This document shows, piece by piece, positions 33,991 through 45,458 of a stretch of DNA of 64,000 bases (the stretch's first letter is position 1; every line of letters begins with the position of its first letter). The stretch covers positions 3,472,001 through 3,536,000 of the forward strand of contig JANVAS020000203.1 in NCBI GenBank assembly GCA_027563935.2. Reading direction: 5' to 3'. Position numbers and translations under genes: made by a program. The stretch comes from Costus lasius. Lineage: Eukaryota; Streptophyta; Magnoliopsida; Zingiberales; Costaceae. Below the pieces are notes generated by a model. That model was not told the DNA's origin, did no database searches, and worked only from the letters and a program-made list of their open reading frames with translations.

Positions 33991-35942
33991 GTTGGGAAAC
34001 CCCGGGGACATTTTACAATTTTCAGAGTCATGGACATATATTTTACGCAGCGGAAGAATGTCCCCAAAATAGGCCGGTCCCAAAAACCCAGTGAAGATCG
34101 CAAGCAAGGGAGTCGACACGATGAGTTAGGAAATACCTTAAGAGCAATGTAGAGTGAAGCCGATGTAGGCGCCCAAGTGTGCGCCCTCTGTAGTCTCACA
34201 CACACGGATCTCTTGAGTTCTCTTCTTCCACGCCCGGTGCTAGCCTCGGGAAGAAGATCCAAGCCTTAGGGAGATGCTCTACTTCACTTGCGCCACCAAG
34301 AGAGATGATGCGCTAAGAGAAGAAGGAAGACTACCCAAACCGCCAAGCACTAAAGTTCCTTGCGCCAAGAGGAAAGGAGGAAGAGGCTTGCGGTTATGGA
34401 AGAAGGAAGATGCGCCCTTGCTCCTAGCACTCGCCCCTCTTGTTGTGTTCACGCCTTCAAGGATTGATCACTCTTAAGAGGGCTCGGCTAGGTGCTCTTT
34501 TATAGGGCAAGAGGCGATTTATGAAAGGCTAGGATTAAGACAAGTGGGCGGCTAGGATGAGAAGGTTTGAGATAAGGAAAGTCTCCAAGACATTTCCATA
34601 ATTCTCATTCAACCATTCCTTTTAGAGCCCATGCCTTTCTTTGTGCGCCAAGGCCCTTGCCTTGCGCCCCAAGCAATACCATATTGGCAGTCATACCATA
34701 AGGGATTAAGGGGGAGGCGCCAATTGCTTCCTTATGAAGCAAATTGCACCACTTCTCCCCATTATGCCCATAGGCGCCTAGGAGAGAAGATTTGTCCCCA
34801 TTATACCCTTTTAGCCTTTCTTCTCTTCATGACAACTTATTATTGGGCCTCATTGGATAATGAGCTAGCCCAAACTTCATTACATGGGTTGATTAAGCAC
34901 TTGGATCCAATCCAATGCAACCCTAATTCAAATGTGACCAACCATGGTCAAATAAGGGTCAACCTTCCAAAAATGACGTTTGGCTCCAATAATATTCTTC
35001 CATCTCATCAGGCCCATTGGCGCTGATGAAATCTCCCAATTAGATCCGAGTTATCCAATAACTCGATCATAAGGCTTCCCGATCAATACGAGAACTCAAG
35101 TATCAAGGTGTGTGACCCTGTAGGTTCCTCTGACGCTGGCAGTGCTGACCAAAGGTCATCACAAACAGTGAGTGGCACCTAGCAGTGCATCGCTGCTACC
35201 CAGGTCATTGGAATGGATATCGAGATCGACATCCCCATCATCGCAACTAGGTATAGATGCATTACAGTCTCTTTGCCGGACTGATATCCGATTGGACAAG
35301 TGTGTCACCACTTGTTTTCATCCAATCACATGACTATGACTAAAACAGGTTCTCACCTGGGTATGGCCATACACTCTCAGTCATAGAACCATAAAGGAGC
35401 TCCATGGATATCATACTTCCCTAGGGAAGGGGCAAATCCTATGTCTGTCTATTGACCTTCTCATATGGGTCGTGACATGCTCAATGACAACCGTTATGAC
35501 CTCCCAGCTACGGCAAGGTGTTAGGTTGTATCAAAGCAAGTCCCTAACCATATAGAATGATCAATGACCTCAAGTCAAGGGATCAATGCATCTCCTGTCA
35601 CTTATGAGGATAACTCATGACACCAAGTCATAGCCTCATAGCGGGTCTATCCAGTATATCCTCTAATGATATACCCATGTGTCTGCGTTAGCACCACATG
35701 CCTAACCAGCCCACATACCAGTCTCTCAAGTACTAGAGCTGTCCCATATCCACTCAGGTACATAGACTGGGGACAATTATTTGATCACAGATCCAATCTG
35801 TCTCCAGGGACATTATCATGTAAGTACACAATCGCAGGTGTAGACAAACAATGATAACGACAATGCCAGAATGATATATAAATATCAAGTCAAGTAGTAC
35901 ATAAGTTGACCAAAACTAGGTCCTAGGGCATATACACCAACA
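33991..35942 (-). repeat. Co1 5' LTR
   Basis: A 1952-bp LTR co-linear with 24929-26885 and with the solo LTRs at 37300 and 60437. It ends CATATACACCAACA, followed by ACTAC (target duplication). Confidence 0.92.
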
Positions 35943-36732
35943 ACTACAACACGTGAATCGTTTGTGGCTTCAGCAGATGCCTCAATCCATTTAGATACAT
36001 AGTCAACGCAGAGTAGGATATATTTCTTTCCACAGGAGGCAGGAAAAAGGCCCATAAAATCTATTCCCAGACATCAAAGATCTCAACTTCTAAAATCCCA
36101 TGTTGAGGTAGTTCATCCTTTCTAGTAATATTACTGGCACACTGGCATTTATCACAAGATTGGACAAATTTCCTAGCATCACGAAAAATTGTTGGCCAAT
36201 AAAAACATGACTGGAGAATTTTGAATGTTGTTTTTGATGCACTGGCATGCCCTCCATAGGGAGAGGAGTGACAGTGAGAGAGCACATCGTGAATCTCTTC
36301 CTAGAGTAAACACCTTTGACACAAATTGTCCGCACATCGTCGATATAGATTTGGTTCATCCCAGAAAAAATGCTTAACATCTAACTTAAATCTCTTTTTC
36401 CCTTGAGATGTCAGATCAGGGGGCATAATATCAGACACGAGAAAGTTTACAATATCCGCATACCATGGTGCCTCTTGTCTTATAATAGCATAGAGATATT
36501 CTTCTTGGGAAGAATCATTGATCTCCAAACCATCCTCCATGTCTTTTTCATTGGTTAATCTAGACAAATGATCTGGCACTAAATTCTCTGCCCCTTTTTT
36601 GTCTTTTATCTTAAAATCAAATTCTTGTAAGAGCAATATCCATCGAATCAATCTGGGCTTCACATCTTTTTTATTCACCAAGTACTTAATTGTTGAATGA
36701 TCTGTAAAGACAGCAATCTTAGAGCAAAAATT
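35943..36732 (-). pseudogene. Gy2 integrase N-terminus and RNase H end
   Basis: Between Co1 and Lr2. Frame 36301-36730 gives RNase [41 protein letters not shown] and [10 protein letters not shown], then [19 protein letters not shown]. Frame 36061-36285 holds the H2C2 zinc-binding domain: HCHSSPYGGHASASKT and FVQSCDKCQCASN. The first catalytic region reads EIFDVWE and then a stop, where Athila elements read FDVWGIDFMG. The segment ends with [15 protein letters not shown] at Co1. Read with 24156-24928 and 48646-49615 it completes pol. Confidence 0.9.
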
Positions 36733-37005
36733 TGTTGTAGTCCGCAAGTGCACGGATACTCGAAGTAATAAAAAATATCGATCCCACAAAGACCTACGTG
36801 CTAAGTACCAAATAGTTGTATTTTTACTAGCTAAGCAATCGATTATAATGCAAATAAATGATATGAAGAGTATAAAGATAAACAGAGAGAGAAACTGAGA
36901 CTAGGGTTTCATCCGCTTTAATTTCTATGACTAGATATGAATAAAAGGTCGCCAGTCTAATTTTATCATAATAAAGACATAATTTACTTCATAAAAGGAT
37001 TATCT

Positions 37006-37235
37006 CACTTTCGTGCAAACAATCATGCATTGACCAATCCTCACTTTCGTGCAAGATCTATCCCAACGCTGAATATAAGTAAATCATCAAAGAAAGAACT
37101 CAAGGATCACTTTCGTACATCTGAATTCTAAGTTGATTATCTCAAGTGGAATCTCAAGGATCACTTTCGTGCATCCAAGTCTCAACACAGGTTCTACTTA
37201 TGATTTTCCAATGTTCCAATCCTTGCTTTCGCACA
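37006..37235 (-). repeat. reiterated CACTTTCGTGCA motif
   Basis: Copies at 37006, 37042, 37108 (one mismatch) and 37162, and a variant near 37223 (GCTTTCGCACA), mostly preceded by GAT or CCT. The related Lr1 LTRs (about 8088-8205), the right Lr2 LTR (about 47220-47450) and the D LTR (five copies, 53916-54144) keep the series. Confidence 0.8.
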
Positions 37236-37299
37236 AGATCTTCCCATTTGACAAAATAACTCAATCCTAGATTCTTTTTATCAAACATGGCAATTATTA

Positions 37300-39158
37300 T
37301 GTTGGGAAATCCCGGGGATATTTTAAAAAATTTTCATAGAAAGCACAGCGGAAGAATAACCCCGAAACAGGCCAGTCCCAAAAACCCAGTGAAGATCGTC
37401 ATGCGAGGGAGTTGACACGATGAGATGAGAAGGTACCTTGAAGCAAATTGAGACGATGTCGATGTAGGGACCCAAGTGTGCGCCCTCTGCAGTCTCACAC
37501 ACACGGATGCTTCAAGTCTTCTTCTTCCACGCTCGGTGCTAGCCTTGGGAAGAAGATCCACGCCAAGGGAGTTCCCCTTGAACACTTGCGCCAATCACCA
37601 AGGTGGGGAAGCACCAAGGGAAGAAGAGGAAGAAGATCTCTTTAGTCTTGATGGAAGAAGAGGAGAAAATCTCTAAGAACCCCAAGCTTTTGCCCCTCCA
37701 CTTGTCTCCATGCCTCCAAGAGGAATTAGTGCCATGAGAGGGGCGGGCTAGGGTCTCTTTTATAGAGATCATGTGTGGCTTGGAGTAGAATTAGGAGAGC
37801 ATGATTTTAGGAATTAATTAATTAAATCATAATCCAATTAGGACTCTAATTAATTTAAATAAAATCAGCCCTATTAAATCTCCACAAAAATAGGACTCTA
37901 ATTAATTAATTAATTAGCCCCTATTTTATCTCAAATGATTAATTCAAAATCAACTTTAATTAATCACATGATATTAATTAAGGCATAGGCGCTAACCCTA
38001 GTCTAACTAGTGTTAAATATGCACTTACCTTTTCTTCTCCTTAAGCCCAATTAACTTATCAGTAAGCTCAACTATATAATGGGCCTAGCCCAAGGTCCAT
38101 TATGCATGTTAATCAACCCATTGGATCCAATCCAATTTAACCCAAGGTCAAACGAGGTTAACCATGGTTAATTTGGTCAATATGCCAAAAATAGAAGTTG
38201 GCCTTAATAAGTTTCTTCCATCTCATTAGGCCCATTGGCGCTGATGAATCTCCCAAATAGATCTGAATTAGCCAATAACTCGATCCAAAGGCTATCCGAT
38301 CAATACGAAAACTCGAGCATCAAGGTGTGCGACCCTGTAGGTTCCTTTGACGTTGGCAGTGTTGACCTAAGGTCACCACAAGCAGTGAGTGGCACCTAGC
38401 AGTGCATCACTGCTACCCAATTCATCGGAATGGATATTGACATCGACATCCCCATCATCGCAACTAGGCACTGATGTATTATAGTCCTTTGCCAAACTGA
38501 TATCCGATTGGACAAGTGTGTCACCACTTGTTTTAACCCAATCACATGGTTATGACCAAATCAGGTTCTCACCTGGGTATGGCCATACACTTTCAGTCAT
38601 AGAACCATAAGGGGCCCTGTGGATATCAAGCTTCCCTCAGGAAGGGGCAAATCCTCTATCTGTCAATTGATCTTCTCATATGGGTCGTGACATACTCAAT
38701 GACAACCATTATGACCTTCCAACTATGGCGAGATGTTAGGTTGTATCAAAGCATGTCCCTAACCACATAGAAGAGTCAATGACCTCAAGTCTAGGGATCA
38801 ACACATCTCCTGTCACTTGTGAGGATAACTCATGACACAAAGTCATTTCCTCATAGTGGGTTTATCCAGTATATCTACCACTGATATACCCATATGTTTG
38901 CTTTAGCGTTTTGTACCTAACCAGCCCATATACCAGTCTCTCATATACCATAGTTGTCCTATATCTACTAAGGTACTTGACTGGGGACAAAAAGTTTGAG
39001 CATAGATCCAATTTGTCTCTAGGGACATTATCACATAAGTACACATTTATAGATGTAAACAAATGATGATAACGACAATGCTAGAATGATATATAAATAT
39101 CAATGTTAAGTAGTACAATAATGGACCAATATTAGGTCCAATGGCATATATACCAACA
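37300..39158 (-). mobile_element. solo CoA copia LTR in the Lr2 LTR
   Basis: An 1859-bp solo LTR, TGTTGGGAAATCC to ATACCAACA, with perfect TATTA duplications at 37295-37299 and 39159-39163. More diverged from Co1 than the Co1 LTRs are from each other, with an AT-rich segment (37800-37990) specific to this copy. Confidence 0.92.
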
Positions 39159-39341
39159 TATTATTCTAAAATCAGGAAATAAGAACTAACCTAATTTCTT
39201 ACAGTGAGTTCCTATTATTCAATTTTAGGGTTCCAAGTTCTCAAGCAAGTCACTTTTCAGTCTATAGCGAAAACTCTAGAATCATGCATGATAATAAGAA
39301 AACTATGGAGAATCATAGAGCAATCTATCACATAAGTAGAA

Positions 39342-40961
39342 TGATGTGGGCTCAAAACACAAGCATGCAAACAACGCTTTTGAAAGATTCTTTTTTTTTT
39401 GTAGTAGAATAATAAGAAAATCGAGATTAGCTAACGGGTTAAGAAAATAGATGTTTTGTATTTCATATATGAAAACCGAGTTTACTCTACTTGTAGGAAT
39501 TAACTTGCAGAAATGAAATTGCAGAAATCTTAAAGGAGACTTACAGTGGACCCCTTGAGAATAGAAGGGGTCACCATCCCGTTCTTCACCGGTCCAACTC
39601 TGATGGAAGGTGTCGGTTACACACAGGCAATCCAGCAATCCCACACAGGCGTGAGTGAGTTTTTTTTTAACAAATATTGAACTTTACAAATCAAAGCTGC
39701 AAGAGGGAGGTTAAGCCTCCAAGTTCTCTTGCCTAGACAATAAGTTGGACTAAACTAATATGAGGGAGGGGTGGAGAAGAGATGGCTTGTGCCCCCAAAG
39801 GGGTCTTCAAGTTCCAAACGCCTTTCTTTCCTATAAGAATTAAACAAAGAGTAGATCTCTGAACTAACAAAAGGTAAGAAGGAACCGAGAGGAGAAAAGG
39901 AGACTTATCTTAGTGAAGCAACTTCAAAGAGGCATGCGGCATGATTATTTCCTTCAAGTTGAGTCTCGGCCTCTATGGAGATCTTCTTAATCTTGATGAT
40001 TGTTGGTCCTTCGGCTTCTCTTGAGGGAGATGTGGCTCACGGTTGGGTGAGGAGGAGGGGTGAAGGTCTCGACTAGAGTGGAGATGGAGGCGCAAGGAGG
40101 AAGAGAAGAAGCTTTAGTGACACAAGCACCAAGAGATTTAATATGCTAGGCAACTACTCGACAAAATATTATTCATGCTAAATGCAAATGATGCATGAGG
40201 GCTACAATATATAGGCAAAGCAGCTAGGGGTTACATAAGTCTTTTCCCCCCCTAGGCGCCTAAGCAAAGATAAGAAAGAAATTTCAGCACTTAATTGCAA
40301 GGGGGCTACATGGAATGGGCGCAAATGCTTGGAATTGTCCTTCCTTCTTTGGCTGGCTCCTTCAAGGCAAGAAATTCGAATTTGAATTCAAGGGGGCTGG
40401 AGCATAAGGCTTGAATTTGAATGTGGGCAGTTGGCTTTGATGAGGCTTCCATATGTGGGGAGAAGTTTGAATTCCTTCCTCAAATGCTAGGCACCAACTC
40501 CTTGATTCCTTGATTTGGGGAGAGGATTGTGGATCTTGATTTTGTGGCTGACTTCTTTGTTGATGTGGGCGCCCAGTGCTTATTTTGGCAAGGGAGTTGA
40601 GAATTTAATGAAGCCCCTTTAACTCAAGTCTTCAAAGTGATGGAAGTTTGAACTGAGTTAAATCTGAACTTTTCTTTCTTGGAGCTCACTAGGTGAGTGA
40701 GTTGTGAGCTGAATTTTGCCTATGCATTGTAGGTGCAAATACACGTGCTATGCTTCTAACCAACCATGATGCAACATTTTATTTAAACGGGAAAGTAAAA
40801 CCTACATGTAACTACATGTTAGATTGGGGGTGGATCTAACCTATCATGATGCGATGCAATGCAATTAAGGAAAGTAGGATCCTATGGAGGAAACCCAAAC
40901 CTGAGAGGTTTCCTTCGGACCCTAGTGGACCTCCGCGGAGCTGGTCTTGGCCCCCCCATCA
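39342..40961 (-). mobile_element. probable solo LTR of an unidentified family
   Basis: A 1620-bp insert with ends TGATGTGGGC and GCCCCCCCATCA, flanked by perfect TAGAA repeats (39337-39341 and 40962-40966). The uninterrupted site is at about 47690 in the other LTR. The ends (TG...CA, 5-bp duplication), size and lack of coding sequence indicate a solo LTR; no internal region of this family is present in the window. Orientation is uncertain. The short ORF at 39303-39644 crosses the boundary and is not a gene. Confidence 0.8.
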
Positions 40962-43900
40962 TAGAATCATCATAATAAAACTATTCTGACGAAAATAAAA
41001 GTTATCTAGTCATAAGAAATCAAAGTGAATTACTCTCCCATGTCCCAAAATATGATTAAGCTAGCATGGAAGAGAAAATACAATCAACCATAGTATCAAA
41101 GTGTCAAAAATCATAGAAGAAGGAGAAATAATGTTACAACACGGCTGTAATGAAAATTACAGCCGTAATTTTGGTTGAAAACTCGTTGTGAACAGTGCGT
41201 GTGACCCTTCTTTCGTTGATTTCTCCTCCAATCGAGATCCTTTTGCTCTGAAACTTCTGTGATGTTCTCCCCTCCTCCAGGCAAAAGTTCAATGTAAAAT
41301 TCACAGCCTGAGGTGACCTCCACGCCTCTCGGCGCGCAGCTGAACCCTAGAGACTCCTCTGTTGATTGTTTCCAAATAGTTCATAAAAATTAGTGCATTT
41401 GCTCTCTTTATCTTCTCCTCGTTGAGATGAGTCCTCAGCTTCTTTCGGATCTCAATTTGGAGGTCTAGATCTCCATAAATCGTTCGCGCAAGAATCGGGC
41501 CTGGAAAAATCGCGTGTCCAGGTAGTAATTACGACCATAAAAGCATTACGACAGTGCCCTAATTTGGTTCTGTGAATTCTGGGTCAAAATTACGGTACCC
41601 TAATATTCATTACGGCACTACCGTAATTTCTGAGTAGAAAATTAAGGTACCATAATTTTCATTACACCCGGGGGTATAATTTTTTAAACTTGCTCCGATT
41701 TGCATGAAAATTGGCGGGCGGCTTCGTTTCGACGTCTGGAATCCATTTGTGCATTCAAATCCTTCAAAATCCATCAAAATATAGCACTTTTTACCTAAAA
41801 ATCATGAAAAATAAGAAATGGTGTAGATTCCACAATATTTGACAAATAAGGCTTAAAAATAAGCAAAAGATCATAAATATGACACAAAAAGATATATAAA
41901 ATGGTATGAAATTTACTATAAATTTCAGTGTCATCAAACACATAAGGCTCAAACTTTGCTTGTCCTCAAGCAAATACATAGAATAAAGAACATTGCTATG
42001 GAAAATATGCCTTTTAATGAAAAGTAAATTTCTAAAATATAATCACTCATGAAATATTTCATCAACTTTTTGCGCAAAATTTGAGATAAATACATCATCC
42101 TCTGAATTTAATCTTTAAGATTCACAGCTTTGATTAAATAAAACTTTGCAACTCGCATATTAAAAAGAATTTTAGTTTCATAAATTCACCTAATTTTCAG
42201 TTTAAATCTATTATACTTTTGTTTACAAGAATAGGATATCCAAAATCTTTTTCCGCACAAAAATTTTCTTTTCTATTTCTTTTTTTGATTATTATTTTTT
42301 TTTTTGGATGGCATGTACCCACATAGATACATACTTTTTATTTGGACTTCAACTCTTATCTTCGGTACCACTGTGAATTTTACACAGTGCCAAGTAGAGG
42401 AGTCTTTTTCTTTTTCTCTCTTTTTTTTATAGACTTCAACCCATGTCTTAGGTACCGCTATCAATTTTGCACAGTGCCAAGTAGGGGAGTCTCTCACTCT
42501 TTTTGGATCCTGGATTCTTTCTTCCCAACAAATAGTAAGATAAACTAAACATCAACTAGGTTAATCAATTGACATCCATTCAAGAATTACACTCATATGC
42601 TCATTTTATTCAAAAAAGATGCTTCACTCTTAGATTGCATTCATCAAACAACATACATACCCAAAATATTATACATCAATCAATGAAGGATTTCAACAAG
42701 TAGATATATATTGAAGAAATAAATTCAACATAATATGTATATTTCCATTCACAGGTATTGACATGCATAAACATAGAAAAATTCACACACCTCTCATCAC
42801 ATGGATTCAAGTTATAAAAATTTTTAAACATAAAAAACATCAAAATCAATGCAAAAAGTATGAAGCATGAAACCCAAGTAGTCAAAAGATGTAAAGTGAT
42901 AGATTCAAGCAAACACATCGAACAGAAATCTCAGTGAGCAAATCAAGGATGCAACCATATAAAATAATCATGAATACAAGAGAGTGCAAACAATACTCAC
43001 AAGACTATATAGCAAGCTCTAACCAAAAATACATAAGGCTCAGACCAAAAATAGTGTCGGGACAGATGCTGCTAGGTTCAAAGATGTGCCTTTTAAAAAT
43101 TTTACCTGCACAATTTAAGGTACATAAGCCTCAGTTTAAAAATAGTCTCCAAAAATTAATAATGATAAAAAAATAATTTTCTCAAAGAAGAATCAAAGAT
43201 ATCATCGGTAGTCCAAGAGAGTGCTGGTGGAAAGAGCTGATGCAACTGAGAAGTAGAGGGTGAGCAGAGGCTAGCTGAAAAGCTGCTAGCAATGATGATG
43301 GTGCCGACAGTAGAGTGAGTAATCTCTAGTGGCCTGCTAGAGACTACAGTCCTGGAGGTGAGATCGTTGGCTGGTGGGTGTCAGAGATAATGCTGCATAG
43401 ATAAAAAAAATCAATCACTAATAAAGAGTGTGCTGCATAAATAAATAAATAAATCAAAACAGAGGCAGCAGAAGAAGTAAGAGGCTGCTGTGGTGATAAT
43501 CCAGTGTCGACGGCTAGAAACAGTGATGTCAAAGGCAAATGCAGTGGTGGTGGCTGGGCTGGCTAGAGGTGCTACAAATCTGGAGAGGAAGCTGCAGGTG
43601 TCCAAGGATAGCAGAGCAGCATATTCATTTAAGAAAAGTAGCTATACCCAAGAATAAGATTTAATGATCCATAAAGAAAATAGTCAAAGCCATGAAGTAG
43701 AATAAAACTTATTCTTTCCGGGTGTATGAAAATTAAAGGATCAAAATCTGTCAGGAATTTAGGGTATTAACAGAAAGAAGGATAATCAGATTACTAGAAT
43801 CAAAAACTGCACAAAAGTTAATCAGATTCGAAAAGTTGTCATGCTTCCAAGAATTGTCAGAAAATATTGTCATGAAAACAACAAATCCCAGAGATAGAAT

Positions 43901-44199
43901 GAAACATGTACTTCCAATTTCAAGTGAAAGATCAGGGTTTCAACACATCAAAGCATCTTAAAAACTTGCAGAAAAAGTGCCAATCAGATTAGTCAAAAGA
44001 AAACTGCTACATACATTAATTAGAATCGAAAAGATGCTATGTGTTTTAAGATGATCCATGAATTTTAAAATTCTATAAAAAATATCCAAATAATAGACAT
44101 AGATGAGTAGTTCATGTTTGTGCCAAAAATAAAAAATTTTCCCAACCCAGTTTCTTAAAATCACAGCGAGAAAACACCTAATCAGATAAGCAGAATGTA

Positions 44200-44520
44200 G
44201 ATTTCAAATTACGGGCGTGAAATTCCTTACGGCAGCGCTGTAATTTTCTCAAAAGTCTTGGGTCAGAAATTTCATGAAATTATGGTACCGTAAAATGATT
44301 ACGGTACTGCCGTAAAAGATATAAAATTTTTGGATAAAAAATCACTGAAAAATACGGCACATGAAGTCGAAAACGGTCAGAAAATACGGTACCATAAAAT
44401 TATTTTCGGTAGTGCCGTAAAAATCAGTTAGCACTCGGGAAAGAAATCAACCCAGATTATGGCACCGTGAAAAGGATTACGGTAGTGCCGTATTTTGCAC
44501 AAAGTTTCATTTTTTCCTGC
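44200..44520 (-). repeat. palindrome array in the Lr2 internal region
   Basis: At least five units with sites such as TTACGGTACTGCCGTAA, TTTCGGTAGTGCCGTAA and TTACGGTAGTGCCGTA, about 60-75 bases apart. The array corresponds to 10305-10735 of Lr1. Confidence 0.75.
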
Positions 44521-44627
44521 AAAAAGAATAGAAAAATTAATTCTAAAAATAAACTAAAATGAAAGAAACTAAACTAAGTAAGAGTGCTTGGATTGCCTCC
44601 CAAGAAGCGCTAATTTTTAGGTCCATA

Positions 44628-45458
44628 TAGGGGTGAGCATTCGGTATTAACCAATACCGAATTTACCGAATTAAAATTACCGAAAATTTTTATACCGAAT
44701 TTTTAGAAACCGAAACCGAACCGAATTACTAAAACACCGAATTCCTACCGAACCGAATTTACCAAAAAAATGTCGGCAAATTTGGTAAATTACCGAAAAT
44801 ATAATAAAAAATATACAATATATATGACATAATTATTTCAGGCTTTCAGCTTAATAAATATATTTATAAAAAAATAAACTGCAAAATTTTATAGCAAGTT
44901 CGTTGATATATATAGAAAGTTCGACAATAATTATTGTCGAACTTGCTATATATATCGTCGAACTGGTTCAAACATAACTAAGTTTGACGATATATATAGC
45001 AAGTTCAACAATAATTATTGTCGAACTTGCTATATATATCATCGAACTGGTTCAAACATAACTAAGTTCGACAATATATATAGCAAGTTCGACAATAATT
45101 ATTGTCGAACTTGCTATATATATATTGTCGAACTGGTTCAAGCATAACCAAGTTCGACGATATATATAGCAAGTTCGACAATAATTATTGTCGAACTTGC
45201 TATATATATCGTCGAACTTGGTTATGTTTGAACCAGTTCAACAATAAATGTACAAAATGAGAAGGCAGTTCAACGATATTATCGGTAAATCAATTTTTTA
45301 CCAAACCAATTTTTAAAAACCGAACCGAAAACCGAAAACCGATATTCACAAAATCATTTACCGTTACTGAAACCGAAATATTTTTAACCGAACCGTTTTT
45401 ACCAAATTTTTTGGTAATCAGTAAAAACCGATTTTACCAACCCGAATGCTCACCCCTA
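44628..45458. mobile_element. hAT-like MITE with a palindromic core
   Basis: An 831-bp insert with perfect inverted ends TAGGGGTGAGCATTCGG and CCGAATGCTCACCCCTA, flanked by GTCCATA repeats (44621-44627 and 45459-45465; 8 bp with one mismatch if the end is shifted by a base). Lr1 lacks the insert at the matching place (about 10195). No ORF. The subterminal sequence is rich in 'accgaa' repeats on both sides. GGGGTG-type ends and a 7-8 bp duplication suit hAT; the assignment is an inference. Confidence 0.85.
44890..45250. repeat. four tandem 84-86 bp palindromes
   Basis: Palindrome centres (ACAATAATTATTGT) at about 44930, 45014, 45098 and 45184. Each unit reads AAGTTCGACGATATATATAG, then CAAGTTCGACAATAA and its inverse, joined by 'actggttcaaacataacta'. 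The last unit has arms of about 50 bases with one mismatch and weaker pairing to about 67 bases. Confidence 0.92.

Larger units (their letters stand above)
24929..35942 (-). mobile_element. Co1: Ty1/copia element with both LTRs
   Basis: 11,014 bp including a 1652-bp solo LTR; native size about 9.4 kb. LTRs 24929-26885 and 33991-35942 (TGTTGGGAAACC to CACCAACA), tRNA-iMet primer site, long leader, Gag, protease, integrase, RT, RNase H, the copia order. Target duplication GCTAC (24924-24928) and ACTAC (35943-35947), one mismatch. I count about ten differences in the first 500 or so aligned LTR bases. Frameshifts and stops break gag and pol, and no polypurine tract is visible. Confidence 0.92.
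36733..41936 (-). repeat. Lr2 3' LTR (interrupted)
   Basis: In plus reading TGTTGTAGTCCGC to CAGTGTCATCA. Native length is about 1.7 kb once the solo LTRs 37300-39158 and 39342-40961 are removed; both insertion points are intact in the right LTR at about 47505 and 47690. It contains the 12-base CACTTTCGTGCA series (37006-37235) and, at 41130-41690, palindromic CGGCA/TGCCG units. Confidence 0.88.
41937..45433 (-). other. Lr2 internal non-coding region
   Basis: Counterpart of 10118-12960 in Lr1, in reverse. It contains the motif CTTGAGGACAAGCAAAG at the LTR (about 41955-41975), the duplicated hairpin block (42340-42500), AT-rich sequence, a CT-rich stretch (43200-43620), degenerate repeats (43640-44120), the palindrome array (44200-44520) and the MITE (44628-45458). 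No frame is conserved with Lr1. Confidence 0.65.

Noticed and set aside
44890..45250. CRISPR-like array (regular palindromic repeats)
   Set aside because: The repeats abut as long palindromes with an identical short linker instead of unique spacers, and they lie inside a plant MITE.
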